Both the position numbers and the translations under genes were made by a program. Positions 45,869-53,967 of a stretch of DNA of 64,000 nucleotides are shown here, in pieces; within the stretch, counting starts at the first letter, position 1, and the number at the start of each line of letters is the position of its first letter. The notes beneath the pieces are model-generated. The model was not told the origin of the DNA. It ran no database searches and saw nothing but the letters and a program-made list of their open reading frames with translations. Source of the DNA: CAZQFS01 sp964592755 (GTDB lineage Bacteria > Hydrothermota > Tepidihabitantia > Tepidihabitantales > Tepidihabitantaceae); assembly GCA_964592755.1 (NCBI GenBank), contig CAZQFS010000001.1, positions 1 to 64,000 of the forward strand. Reading direction: 5' to 3'.

Positions 45869-47384
45869 GGCCGGCGGCCGGCCACTGCCCCCCGGCTGGG
45901 CGCGGACGACTCTGGGCGAGGTCGCTACGCTGAACCCCAAGCCAAGGAGCCTGCCCGCGGATGGTGCCAGCCCGGTGACCTTTGTCCCGATGTCCGCAGT
46001 AGGCGTGGAGCACGGCGGCATTGCCCGGCCAGAGGTGAGGCGACTGGACCAAGTCCGACGAGGTTACACCCCGTGTCAGTCCGGTGATGTATTGTTCGCC
46101 AAGATAACGCCCTGCATGGAGAACGGAAAGGTGGCCGTCGTACCGGAGAGCCTAGTCGGTGGCATCGGGTTCGGCTCGACCGAGTTTGTGGTGCTACGCC
46201 CCAGAGACGGAATCGAGCCGCGCTGGCTGAGTCGGTTCCTATCGCAGACGTCCTTCCGACGCCGCGCGAGACGGGCCATGACGGGTGCGGTCGGACAGCA
46301 GCGCGTTCCGAAGGACTTCATAGCGACCGAGTCGCTTCGCATCGCGCCCTACCGGGAGCAGCAGCGTATCGCGGACAAGATTGACGAGCTATTCTCAGAC
46401 CTTGATGCCGGAGTGAAGGCGCTGGGGCGGGTGAAGAAGAACCTGGAACGCTATCGGGCGTCGGTGCTCAAAGCCGCAGTCGAAGGTCGGCTCACAGCGG
46501 ATTGGCGCAAGGCGCATCCCAATGTTGAATCAGCAACCGAACTCCTGAAGCGCATCCTCAAGGAGCGTCGCAAGCGTTGGGAAGAGGCCCAACTCGCCAG
46601 GTACCAAGCCAAAGGCAGACAGCCTCCCAAAGGCTGGCAGGCGAAGTACAAGGAACCCGCCCCGCCCGACACATCCGAGCTTCCCTCGCTGCCCGAAGGC
46701 TGGTGCTGGGCGACGGTGGACATGCTTGGCGTCGTGTCCGGTGGCCTAACCAAGAACCCAAGTCGTGATTCAGCCCCCAGACGGATGCCATACCTGCGAG
46801 TGGCCAACGTCTACGCCGACCGCTTGGCACTCGACGACGTCAAGCTGATTGGGGTCTTCGACAGAGAACTGCCGGGTGTGCTCGTTGAGTCAGGCGATCT
46901 GCTGGTAGTAGAGGGAAATGGCAGCAAAGACCAGATTGGGAGAGTTGCCACTTGGGACGGGAGCGTAAGACCATGCGCTCACCAGAACCACATCATCAAG
47001 GTGAGGTTTCTGTTGCCCGAGTTGGGTCGGTATGTGCAGGACTGGTTGCTCTCGGTACCGGGCAGGCGGCGCGTCGAGAAAGCGGCCAGTTCCACATCGG
47101 GACTTTACACGCTGAGCATTTCCAAGGTGCAGTCGCTTCAAGTTCCTCTCCCTCCCTTGCAGGAGATACTGGCCATCCGCGACGAGGTCGAGAGAAACAC
47201 GTCTCTTCTGGTTTCCGACGCCACCGTGGCTGAGACTACGCTGCGCCGCACAGGCGCCCTCCGCCAAGCCATCCTCAAACGGGCCTTTGAGGGACGACTC
47301 GTGCCCCAGGACCCGAACGACGAGCCCGCTGAGAAGCTGCTGGAGAGGATTCGGGCTGAAAGGCGAACCGCCAGTGCGAGATAA
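45843..47384 (+). CDS. hsdS: Type I restriction specificity subunit S
   Basis: This 513-residue protein recognises the DNA target of the HsdRMS complex. It has two target-recognition domains, each opened by a LPPGW/LPEGW signature (PLPPGWARTTLGEVA; LPEGWCWATVDMLG), and two conserved helical repeats with QQRIADKIDELFSDLDAG and VLKAAVEGRLTADWR, later RQAILKRAFEGRLVPQDP. The start is TTG 45843 or nearby because no ATG is available. The 3' end overlaps the TIR gene by eleven bases. Confidence 0.92.
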   Translation: MRSTSSITEAGGRPLPPGWARTTLGEVATLNPKPRSLPADGASPVTFVPMSAVGVEHGGIARPEVRRLDQVRRGYTPCQSGDVLFAKITPCMENGKVAVVPESLVGGIGFGSTEFVVLRPRDGIEPRWLSRFLSQTSFRRRARRAMTGAVGQQRVPKDFIATESLRIAPYREQQRIADKIDELFSDLDAGVKALGRVKKNLERYRASVLKAAVEGRLTADWRKAHPNVESATELLKRILKERRKRWEEAQLARYQAKGRQPPKGWQAKYKEPAPPDTSELPSLPEGWCWATVDMLGVVSGGLTKNPSRDSAPRRMPYLRVANVYADRLALDDVKLIGVFDRELPGVLVESGDLLVVEGNGSKDQIGRVATWDGSVRPCAHQNHIIKVRFLLPELGRYVQDWLLSVPGRRRVEKAASSTSGLYTLSISKVQSLQVPLPPLQEILAIRDEVERNTSLLVSDATVAETTLRRTGALRQAILKRAFEGRLVPQDPNDEPAEKLLERIRAERRTASAR

Positions 47385-48843
47385 CACCGTTCCCGCCGCA
47401 GAGTCAGTCATCGACGTATTCCTTTCCTACACCAGAGCGGACAAGGACTGGGTTCGGGGGCTGGCAGAACGGCTTGAGTCGGAGACCATTGACGGCACCA
47501 GGACGGGACGACCAATCAGAGTCTTCTTCGATGAATGGGACATAGATGTCGGTGAGAATGTCGTGGTCCACGTCAATGCGGGGCTTGAGAAAGCTCGTTT
47601 CACGGCAGTCGTAGTATCACCGGACATGCTTGGTGCGGATTGGCCGACATACGAATGGACTGCCGTGGTCGCCAGCGACCCTGTGAACCGCGACAAACGC
47701 CTCATTCCACTGTTCCTCCGCGACGGCTCCGAGAAAGGGGGCAACCGCATCGAATTGCCTGCGCCGTTTCGGGTTCTGAACTGGATCGACTTCCGCCGCA
47801 AGCAGGACCACAAACGTTCGCTTCAGCGTCTTCTTCGTCGGATCAGAAGCCTGCCCCCGGCCCGCGGGCGCAGGCTTCCGCCGCTCGCGTATGTCACCCC
47901 TGCCGCGCCGGTGCCTTCACCAGAGCGAGACACACCGGCTGAAGCCGACACAATACAGGAGGTCGTTCTCAGCAATCTTCTTCCTGTCGAGAGCTATCCT
48001 GGCGCAATCTGGAGTGCCCCGACGTCCGCCCGACAGCGAAGCGACGTCACATCCGAGGCCCCGGACGTGCCGGCATTCGAACTTCGAGAGCAGCGTCTGT
48101 ACACGTTCACCGATTTGACCCGCCCAGAGGGTCCGTTTGCGCCGTTCGTGGATAGGGCTGCGGCACACAGCAATGCCGTCTCAAGCTGGATGGGTGATGA
48201 TGCCCGCTGGCGCTGGTTTATTGCCTTGCTTAATCGGTGCCTAAGGCTGCATCTCAGGGGGCTGCCAGTCAGACAAGACGAAAAGGGGCGCTTCGTCTTC
48301 CTGTCCGACAATGGGGCTACGCGGAAGTGGTCGTGGGGTCCCGGGCGCAGACGAGAACGCGAGGTTGCCGCAAGAAAGTCCAATCCGGTCACGGGGCAGG
48401 AGTTCTGGGTACACCACGGCTCACGCTTGCGATTCCAGACACTGGGCGACAAGCTGTTCCTTCTTGTAGACCCCTGCTATGTGTTCACGTCAGATGGCAT
48501 GCAGCCTCTATACAGCCGGGTTGTAGGGCCGTTGTCGGTGAAGTGGACCGGCCGAGAACGTAACGCGTCCATCTTGCGCCACGTGACGTTCTGGTCTCGG
48601 TTTCTGAGTCGCGGCCGGCGGAGGGTGCAAATCGAGACCGGGGCAACACCGATAACCTTGTCCTGCGTCCCGGCGCTTGCTCGAACTCAGCGCGGGATAG
48701 AGTTCGACCACGTAGGGTTCCAGAACCTCATCGACCAGGTCGACGACGAATTGGGCGCGGTTGCCGCCAGCGTCATGGCGTCTGACGCTCAAGGGACTCA
48801 TGTTTTCGATAATGACGTGCCGGAGGCAGATGAGACCACATAG
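47374..48843 (+). CDS. TIR-APAZ protein (SPARTA-like NADase subunit)
   Basis: This 489-residue protein begins with a TIR domain: DVFLSYTRADKDWVRGLAE, FFDEWDIDVGENV and SPDMLGADWPTYEW, whose Glu94 fits the NAD-hydrolysing residue. After a proline-rich linker (~165-200), the C-terminal ~280 residues resemble an APAZ module (VPAFELREQRLYTFTDLTRP near the start of that part). APAZ replaces the missing N-PAZ lobes of short Argonautes. The GTG start at 47374 lies inside hsdS. It overlaps the Argonaute gene by 14 bases. In known SPARTA systems, guide/target binding by the Argonaute activates NAD depletion. Confidence 0.82.
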   Translation: MRDNTVPAAESVIDVFLSYTRADKDWVRGLAERLESETIDGTRTGRPIRVFFDEWDIDVGENVVVHVNAGLEKARFTAVVVSPDMLGADWPTYEWTAVVASDPVNRDKRLIPLFLRDGSEKGGNRIELPAPFRVLNWIDFRRKQDHKRSLQRLLRRIRSLPPARGRRLPPLAYVTPAAPVPSPERDTPAEADTIQEVVLSNLLPVESYPGAIWSAPTSARQRSDVTSEAPDVPAFELREQRLYTFTDLTRPEGPFAPFVDRAAAHSNAVSSWMGDDARWRWFIALLNRCLRLHLRGLPVRQDEKGRFVFLSDNGATRKWSWGPGRRREREVAARKSNPVTGQEFWVHHGSRLRFQTLGDKLFLLVDPCYVFTSDGMQPLYSRVVGPLSVKWTGRERNASILRHVTFWSRFLSRGRRRVQIETGATPITLSCVPALARTQRGIEFDHVGFQNLIDQVDDELGAVAASVMASDAQGTHVFDNDVPEADETT

Positions 48844-50437
48844 GAGATTCAACACACAGGGCCAGTCCGACGTCTCCCGCGGCGATCTTCTCCAGCAGAA
48901 GTTGCTCCGGGACGCCACACCGTCGTTTCATTGCTGGCACGTCGCGGAACCAAAGCTGATATTTGCGGATGGACATAGGTGCGAGGACCCCAAGACCGGG
49001 CTTACCCTGTATGGGCCAGCCGGATTGGGCAAGGGCGCACGGTCATCGATTCGGCTCGGGATTATCGGTACGGGAGAAACAGTCCAAATGGTCCGCAACT
49101 GGCTCAAGCTGGCAGAGCACAGGATTACTGCGGGCAGGGACAAGAAAGGCAGGGCCTACGACCCGCTGTTGTCCCCAGACTTCCCCGGGTTCGGTGCTTA
49201 CCCGCCATTCCACTGTGAAGTCGAGTTGGCTGACCAACACTGTGTCACCGTGCCGGGAAGGGAGTTCGAGCGCGTTGCCGAACCGGAGGAACTGGGCGCA
49301 CGCATCAGTCGAGCCATTGAGGTTGTGGCGGCTCGTCTAGAATCTCTGGCCACAATTGAGCACTCGCCAGACGTAGTCTTGTGCGCGATGCCCAATGTTG
49401 TCGACTTGGCCTGTGGTCCCCAACGCGTACGCGCTCCTCGGCCGGTCGCGATCACACCGTTCCAGAAGGCCGTCCGGAAACTTCGGCGGAAGGCCGCGAA
49501 GCTCGGGCAGTTGGCAATGGACCTTCGTCTTCCTGAAACCGGTGACGAAGACATGGAACACTGGGACTTCCACAATGCACTCAAGGTGAGAGCCATGCGA
49601 TTTCGGCTGCCTACCCAGTTGGTCTGGGAGAGCACACTGACAGGGGCAAAATCGACGCAGGACCCTGCCACGATCGCTTGGAACCTGCTTGTCGCCCTCT
49701 ACTACAAAGCAGGCAATCTACCTTGGCAATTGGACTTTGGAGCCTCAGGCACGTGCTTTGTGGGCGTCACGTTCTACCGAGAAGGACCGGATCCGCAAGC
49801 ACCTACGAGAATCAGCCTTGCTCAGGTGTATTCCGAGGCAGGCGACGGTCTTGTACTGAAGGGCGAGCCAGTGCTGTGGGACCAGAAGCGCGACCGGCGG
49901 CCGCATCTTACCAGGGACACGGCCGAGACACTCCTTACACGGGCAATCAGGTTGTACGAGCAGCACTACGACCGGGCACCAACGAGAGTAGTGGTGCACA
50001 AGACATCCCGCTATTGGCCCGAGGAGCTCGATGGCTTCCGAGGTGCGCTTGACGCTATTCGCTCATACGACCTGCTGACTCTTGAGCAACGAGGTATCAG
50101 GTTTCTCCGTCTGGGCACCGAGCCACCCCTGCGCGGAACCGTAGTTCAGTTGGCGAACCGCGACTATCTCGTGTACACTCACGGATACGTGCCGTTTCTC
50201 AAGTGTTACCCCGGCATGCGGATTCCCAATCCGATCGAGGTGGTAGAGCACCACGGGGATTCGGACGCCGAGCGGGTCTGTAGCGAGATACTCGCCTTGA
50301 CCAAGCTCAATTGGAACAACTGCAGCTATGGCAGCGCTGACCCCGTGACAATCGCCTTCTCGCAACAGGTCGGCAGGATTTTGACGGAACTACCCGGCGG
50401 GGTTACGCCCGCGACCAATTACCGCTTCTACATGTAG
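48830..50437 (+). CDS. Short prokaryotic Argonaute (MID-PIWI)
   Basis: This 535-residue protein has MID and PIWI parts but no N or PAZ domains. The MID-like region contains TGLTLYGPAGLGK and RLGIIGTGETVQMVRNWL; HNALKVRAMRFRLPTQLV fits the K/Q 5'-phosphate pocket. The PIWI part has LPWQLDFGASGTCFVGVTFY, where the first catalytic Asp of active Argonautes is replaced (VGVT), and a closing ALTKLNWNNCSYG...QVGRIL block. It is predicted catalytically inactive, as usual for short Argonautes. ATG 48830 with CGGAGG just upstream is the preferred start. The stop is one base before hsdM. Confidence 0.85.
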   Translation: MRPHRRFNTQGQSDVSRGDLLQQKLLRDATPSFHCWHVAEPKLIFADGHRCEDPKTGLTLYGPAGLGKGARSSIRLGIIGTGETVQMVRNWLKLAEHRITAGRDKKGRAYDPLLSPDFPGFGAYPPFHCEVELADQHCVTVPGREFERVAEPEELGARISRAIEVVAARLESLATIEHSPDVVLCAMPNVVDLACGPQRVRAPRPVAITPFQKAVRKLRRKAAKLGQLAMDLRLPETGDEDMEHWDFHNALKVRAMRFRLPTQLVWESTLTGAKSTQDPATIAWNLLVALYYKAGNLPWQLDFGASGTCFVGVTFYREGPDPQAPTRISLAQVYSEAGDGLVLKGEPVLWDQKRDRRPHLTRDTAETLLTRAIRLYEQHYDRAPTRVVVHKTSRYWPEELDGFRGALDAIRSYDLLTLEQRGIRFLRLGTEPPLRGTVVQLANRDYLVYTHGYVPFLKCYPGMRIPNPIEVVEHHGDSDAERVCSEILALTKLNWNNCSYGSADPVTIAFSQQVGRILTELPGGVTPATNYRFYM

Positions 50438-50438
50438 C

Positions 50439-51941
50439 ATGAATTCATCACAAATCGGCACCCGGGTCTGGAACATGGCCACCGTGTTGAAGAGCGATGG
50501 GCTGAGCTACATGGAGTACGTAGGCCAGATTACCTATCTGCTGTTCCTGAAGATGGCGCATGAGCTGACCCAGGCCCCGTACAACCGGCCGAACGTCATC
50601 CCGCCGGACAAAGATGGCAACCCGCTGGGTTGGCCGGAATTGCTGAAGCGCGACGGCGCGGACTTGGCCACGTTCTACGAACATACCCTGACCGAGTTGG
50701 GCCGGAAGAAAGGCATGCTCGGCGCCATCTTCCTGAACGCGAAGAGCGCAATCAAGGACCCGGCCAAGCTCAGGCGGCTTATCGTTGACCTTTTTGAGAA
50801 GCAGGAAGGCGGCTGGGTAAGCATGGACGTGGACGTGAAGGGCGCTATCTATGAGGAGTTGCTCAATCGGACTGCGGCCGAGTCACCTTCCGGCGCGGGC
50901 CAGTATTTCACGCCCCGCGAGCTCATCAGGGCCATAGTGGACGTGATGCAGCCGAAACCCACTGACACTATCTGCGACCCGGCCGCGGGCACCGGCGGAT
51001 TCCTGCTGATTGCCTATGAATACGTGGTCAGCCAATACGGGTCAGCGATGGACCGGGACGCCCAGAAGCAGGTGCAGGAGCGCCTCATCAGCGGCATGGA
51101 ACTGGTGCCGGACACGGGTAGGCTATGCGTGATGAACCTGTACCTACACACCATTGGTGGAGACGAAACCACCGTCCTGGTTGGTCACGACAGCCTGGCC
51201 CAGCCTGCACCCACGACTTATTCGATGGTCCTGACCAATCCGCCTTTTGGCCGGAAGGGCAGCATCATCACCGTAGACGACGAGGGCGAGCTTGAGCGCG
51301 AGCGGCAGGTGGTGAACCGACCCGACTTCTGGCAGGAGACGACGAACAAGCAGTTGAACTTCCTGCAGCACGTCTACACCATGCTCAAGGTGGACGGCCG
51401 GGCCGCAATTGTCCTGCCTGACAACGTGCTATTCGAGGGCGGGGCCGGGGAGAAAATCCGGCGCAGGCTGCTTTCGACCTGTGATGTTCACACGCTCCTG
51501 CGCCTGCCCACCGGCATCTTCTACAAGCCCGGGGTGAAGGCCAACGTGCTCTTCTTTGACAAGCGGCCCGGTTCGGAGAAGCCGTGGACCACCAAGCTCT
51601 GGGTTTATGACCTGCGGACGAACAAGCACTTCACCTTGAAGCAGAACCCAATCACGCGGGATGACTTCAACGAGTTTGTGGACTGTTGCCGGCCGGGCGA
51701 ACGGCATCTGCGGACGCCGACCTGGAGTGAGGAGAACCCGGAAGGCCGCTGGCGGTGCTTTGACTACGAGGAGTTGCAGAAGCGCGACAAGCTGAGCCTC
51801 GACCTCTTCTGGCTCAAGGACAAGAGCCTCGAGGACTCCGAGAACCTGCCCGAGCCCGAAGTCATCGCCGCCGAGATAGCGGACGACCTGCAAGAAGCCC
51901 TCGACCAATTCCGCAGCATTGCGAAGGACCTGGAGCAGTAG
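50439..51941 (+). CDS. hsdM: Type I restriction methyltransferase subunit M
   Basis: This 500-residue N6-adenine methyltransferase completes the HsdRMS set. An N-terminal helical domain (SYMEYVGQITYLLFLKMAHE) precedes SAM motif I (CDPAAGTGGFLLIAYEY near 180) and the catalytic LTNPPFGRKGS near 267. QYFTPRELIRAIVDVM is also typical. It begins one base after the Argonaute stop without its own promoter, so methylation depends on transcription through the TIR/Argonaute genes. No terminator is visible at its end. Confidence 0.94.
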   Translation: MNSSQIGTRVWNMATVLKSDGLSYMEYVGQITYLLFLKMAHELTQAPYNRPNVIPPDKDGNPLGWPELLKRDGADLATFYEHTLTELGRKKGMLGAIFLNAKSAIKDPAKLRRLIVDLFEKQEGGWVSMDVDVKGAIYEELLNRTAAESPSGAGQYFTPRELIRAIVDVMQPKPTDTICDPAAGTGGFLLIAYEYVVSQYGSAMDRDAQKQVQERLISGMELVPDTGRLCVMNLYLHTIGGDETTVLVGHDSLAQPAPTTYSMVLTNPPFGRKGSIITVDDEGELERERQVVNRPDFWQETTNKQLNFLQHVYTMLKVDGRAAIVLPDNVLFEGGAGEKIRRRLLSTCDVHTLLRLPTGIFYKPGVKANVLFFDKRPGSEKPWTTKLWVYDLRTNKHFTLKQNPITRDDFNEFVDCCRPGERHLRTPTWSEENPEGRWRCFDYEELQKRDKLSLDLFWLKDKSLEDSENLPEPEVIAAEIADDLQEALDQFRSIAKDLEQ

Positions 51942-52027
51942 TCCGGCTTCTCGTTCTTTCCCGAACTCACCCACACTTTCCCCCGTCCGGCTCAGGCCCG
52001 AAGTGCGCATGATAGGTGAGGTCAGAT

Positions 52028-52138
52028 TGCTCTTTGACAACTTGTCTTGTGCACAACCGCGGGCCGGGCAGCCAGGCCCGCGGTAGCGACGGCCGGCCGG
52101 TTGCGGCCCGGCCGGCCACCGCCGCAGAAAGGAGGTGG
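52028..52138 (+). promoter_or_regulatory. Structured leader of type C copy 2: boxA-like element, two hairpins, strong Shine-Dalgarno
   Basis: TGCTCTTTGACAA at 52028-52040 is one base from the rrn boxA consensus. Two perfect hairpins follow: 9 bp at 52057-52083 (CCGCGGGCC/GGCCCGCGG) and 10 bp at 52091-52117 (GGCCGGCCGG/CCGGCCGGCC). AAAGGAGGTGG at 52128-52138 is the ribosome site. A promoter was not found between hsdM and this leader. Confidence 0.6.
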
Positions 52139-52145
52139 AAACACC

Positions 52146-52520
52146 ATGAGCGACCCGACAAAGCGCATCGCCAACTGGGACGCCGGCTACGACACCTCGG
52201 CCATCAAGGCCAAGGTGGATAAGAAGCGGCCGGACATGCTCTCCCGGGTGCAGGCTCAGTTTCCTGCCATTTCCTCGATGGAGGGGCAGGTGAAGCAGGT
52301 GCTCGACCTGGCGGGCTCAACGGTCATCGAATACCCGTTTTACCTGAGCTTCGCACGCGAGTTGTGGAGCATGACCCACGAGCGGGAAATCTCCGGCGAG
52401 GCTGCGGCGGTCGAGGCTGAGACCCTCATCGTGAAATGGGTGGCCCGCGGACTGACGCGCAGCGTGCTGGAGAACATCCGCACCGGCGTGTTCAACATCG
52501 CGCCGCCTTCATCGCCGTAA
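52146..52520 (+). CDS. Island small-protein family, type C (copy 2)
   Basis: This 124-residue protein is the partner of 34287-34661. It has the basic KRIANW start, QVKQVLDLAG, YLSFARELWSM and the KWVARGLTRSVLENIRTG tail. The last 33 residues and the following bases are nearly identical to copy 1, while the front is strongly diverged. It is the last island gene before rnpB. The leader and terminator match those of copy 1 in plan. Confidence 0.8.
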   Translation: MSDPTKRIANWDAGYDTSAIKAKVDKKRPDMLSRVQAQFPAISSMEGQVKQVLDLAGSTVIEYPFYLSFARELWSMTHEREISGEAAAVEAETLIVKWVARGLTRSVLENIRTGVFNIAPPSSP

Positions 52521-52540
52521 GGCGAAGCAAGGACAACGGC
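52425..52540 (+). repeat. 116-bp near-identical repeat shared with 34566-34682 (copy 2)
   Basis: Same segment as copy 1 with one substitution (A for C in the CGCGG-x-CTG part) and one fewer A after the stop. Both copies are on the plus strand, 17.9 kb apart. Confidence 0.9.
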
Positions 52541-52567
52541 GGCAGAGAGGGCTGCATCTCTGCCGCC
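52538..52567 (+). terminator. Terminator hairpin between type C copy 2 and rnpB
   Basis: GGCGGCAGAGA (52538-52548), 8-base loop and TCTCTGCCGCC (52557-52567), a perfect 11-bp stem. No long T-run follows. It may stop transcription from both sides, since rnpB ends 34 bases away on the other strand. Confidence 0.6.
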
Positions 52568-52600
52568 TCTGACTTGAGGGTCTGCGGACGAAGCTGGTAC

Positions 52601-52968
52601 GAGGCGGGTCTGTAAGCCGAGTTCTGTACCAGACCCTGGGGCCTGGTGACGGTCATTTATCTGGACACCGGGTTGCCCTGGTGCCTCAAGCAGCCTACCC
52701 GGGAATCGTCGCGGACCGGGCCGGTCCTGTTCCCATCTTGGCCTTGCACCCGGCAGGGTTTTTCCGCCCGACACGTCACCGCGCCGGGCAGTGCGCTCTT
52801 ACCGCACTTTTTCACCCTTACCCTGGACGAAAACAGGGCGGTGTGGTTTCTGTGACACTTTCCGTCCACGGGCCGTCTCCGGCCCGCAGCCTCGCTCTTA
52901 ACGAGTGCCGTGCCCTGCGGTGCTCGGACTTTCCTCCCGGCATGCCGGGCGACCGTCCGACCCGCCTC
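52601..52968 (-). ncRNA. rnpB: RNase P RNA, bacterial type A
   Basis: The catalytic RNA for tRNA 5' maturation, 368 bases on the minus strand. The 5' and 3' ends pair as stem P1 (GAGGCGGGTC with GACCCGCCTC). The conserved GAGGAAAGTCCG block follows the P3 hairpin, and the 3' part has the universal CAGAACTCGGCTTACAGA segment. Confidence 0.95.
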
Positions 52969-52974
52969 ACCACT

Positions 52975-53003
52975 ATTGTAGATGAACGGCGCGCCTGCGG
53001 CAA
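52975..53003 (-). promoter_or_regulatory. rnpB promoter
   Basis: Minus-strand TTGCCG (53003-52998), 17 bases, TACAAT (52980-52975), six bases before the first base of P1. Confidence 0.75.
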
Positions 53004-53032
53004 GGCCGGGGTGAACTCGGGCCGGGCCGGAG

Positions 53033-53038
53033 TATAAT
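53033..53038 (+). promoter_or_regulatory. -10 box of a predicted leaderless transcript
   Basis: Perfect TATAAT, six bases before GTG 53045. The -35 region is weak (GGTGAA at 17 bases). The box directly abuts an ATG at 53039, which would lie upstream of the transcription start. Confidence 0.6.
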
Positions 53039-53044
53039 ATGTCC

Positions 53045-53923
53045 GTGGTCTGCTGTGCGTGTCCGTTTGAATGCGGCGTTGACCGAAGGCGGCAGCTTGG
53101 TGTCTGTCGCGCTCCCGACGAGTTCCACGTTGCCCAGGCTCAGCTCCACTTCTGGGAAGAGCCGCCGGTCTCGGGCACGCGCGGCTCGGGCACCGTCTTT
53201 TTCAGCCACTGCAATCTGCGCTGCCGGTTCTGCCAGAACTACGACATCTCGCAGCAGGGATACGGCCGGCCGGTCACGCCTGAGCGCCTGCAGGAGATGA
53301 TGCGCGAACTCGAAGCCCAGGGTGCACACAACATCAACCTCGTCACCCCGACCCACTACTCTTTGCAGCTTGTCCCGGTGCTCACGCAGGCCCGTCGGCA
53401 CCTGAAGATACCGTTTGTCTGGAACTCCAACGGCTATGAGAAAGCCGAGACCATCGCGCAACTTGAGGGGCTGGTTCAGGTGTATCTGCCTGACTTGAAG
53501 TACTTCTCTGACGAACTGGCACAGGCTTGTTCGGCTGCCCCGCACTACTTCAGGCATGCCGCGGCCGCGATTACCGAGATGAAACGTCAGGTCGGCACCA
53601 ATCGCTACGACGAGCACGGCGTCATCGAGAAAGGCCTCATCATCCGTCATCTGGTCCTGCCCGGCCACGCCGACGACAGCCGCCGCGTCCTGGCCTGGAT
53701 TCACGACCATCTCGGCCCGCGCACGCACGTCAGTCTGATGGCGCAATACTACCCGACCCACCGGGCCGCGGACCTGCCCGGCATGAATCGCCGGCTGTCT
53801 GCCGCCGAGTACGACTATGTGCGCCGGTACTTCGAAGATCTGGGTTTCGAAGAAGGGTTCGCTCAGGAGCTCTCCGCTGCCCGGCGTGAGTACACGCCGG
53901 ACTTCAAGGGGCGTGGGGTGTAG
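53045..53923 (+). CDS. PflX-like radical SAM protein (COG1313)
   Basis: This 292-residue protein has the radical SAM motif CNLRCRFC near residue 55 and an extra N-terminal cysteine cluster (CCACPFECGVD, then CRAP) that is typical of the PflX group, relatives of pyruvate formate-lyase activase. A TxxHY segment (TPTHYSLQL) and WNSNGYE strand follow. Substrate is unknown. GTG 53045 is preferred to ATG 53039 because the TATAAT box ends six bases before it. It is divergent from rnpB. Confidence 0.85.
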   Translation: MVCCACPFECGVDRRRQLGVCRAPDEFHVAQAQLHFWEEPPVSGTRGSGTVFFSHCNLRCRFCQNYDISQQGYGRPVTPERLQEMMRELEAQGAHNINLVTPTHYSLQLVPVLTQARRHLKIPFVWNSNGYEKAETIAQLEGLVQVYLPDLKYFSDELAQACSAAPHYFRHAAAAITEMKRQVGTNRYDEHGVIEKGLIIRHLVLPGHADDSRRVLAWIHDHLGPRTHVSLMAQYYPTHRAADLPGMNRRLSAAEYDYVRRYFEDLGFEEGFAQELSAARREYTPDFKGRGV

Positions 53924-53930
53924 GCTGGTT

Positions 53931-53958
53931 TTGACTTCGTCGCGTCTGCTCGTAGACT
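53931..53958 (+). promoter_or_regulatory. purF promoter
   Basis: TTGACT (53931-53936), 16 bases, TAGACT (53953-53958), nine bases before the ATG. It predicts a leader of two to three bases. Confidence 0.55.
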
Positions 53959-53967
53959 TCTTGCTTC

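Noticed and set aside
53039..53044. ATG at 53039 as start of the PflX-like gene
   Set aside because: It directly abuts a perfect TATAAT box, so it would lie upstream of the transcription start; GTG 53045 is at the expected +1.
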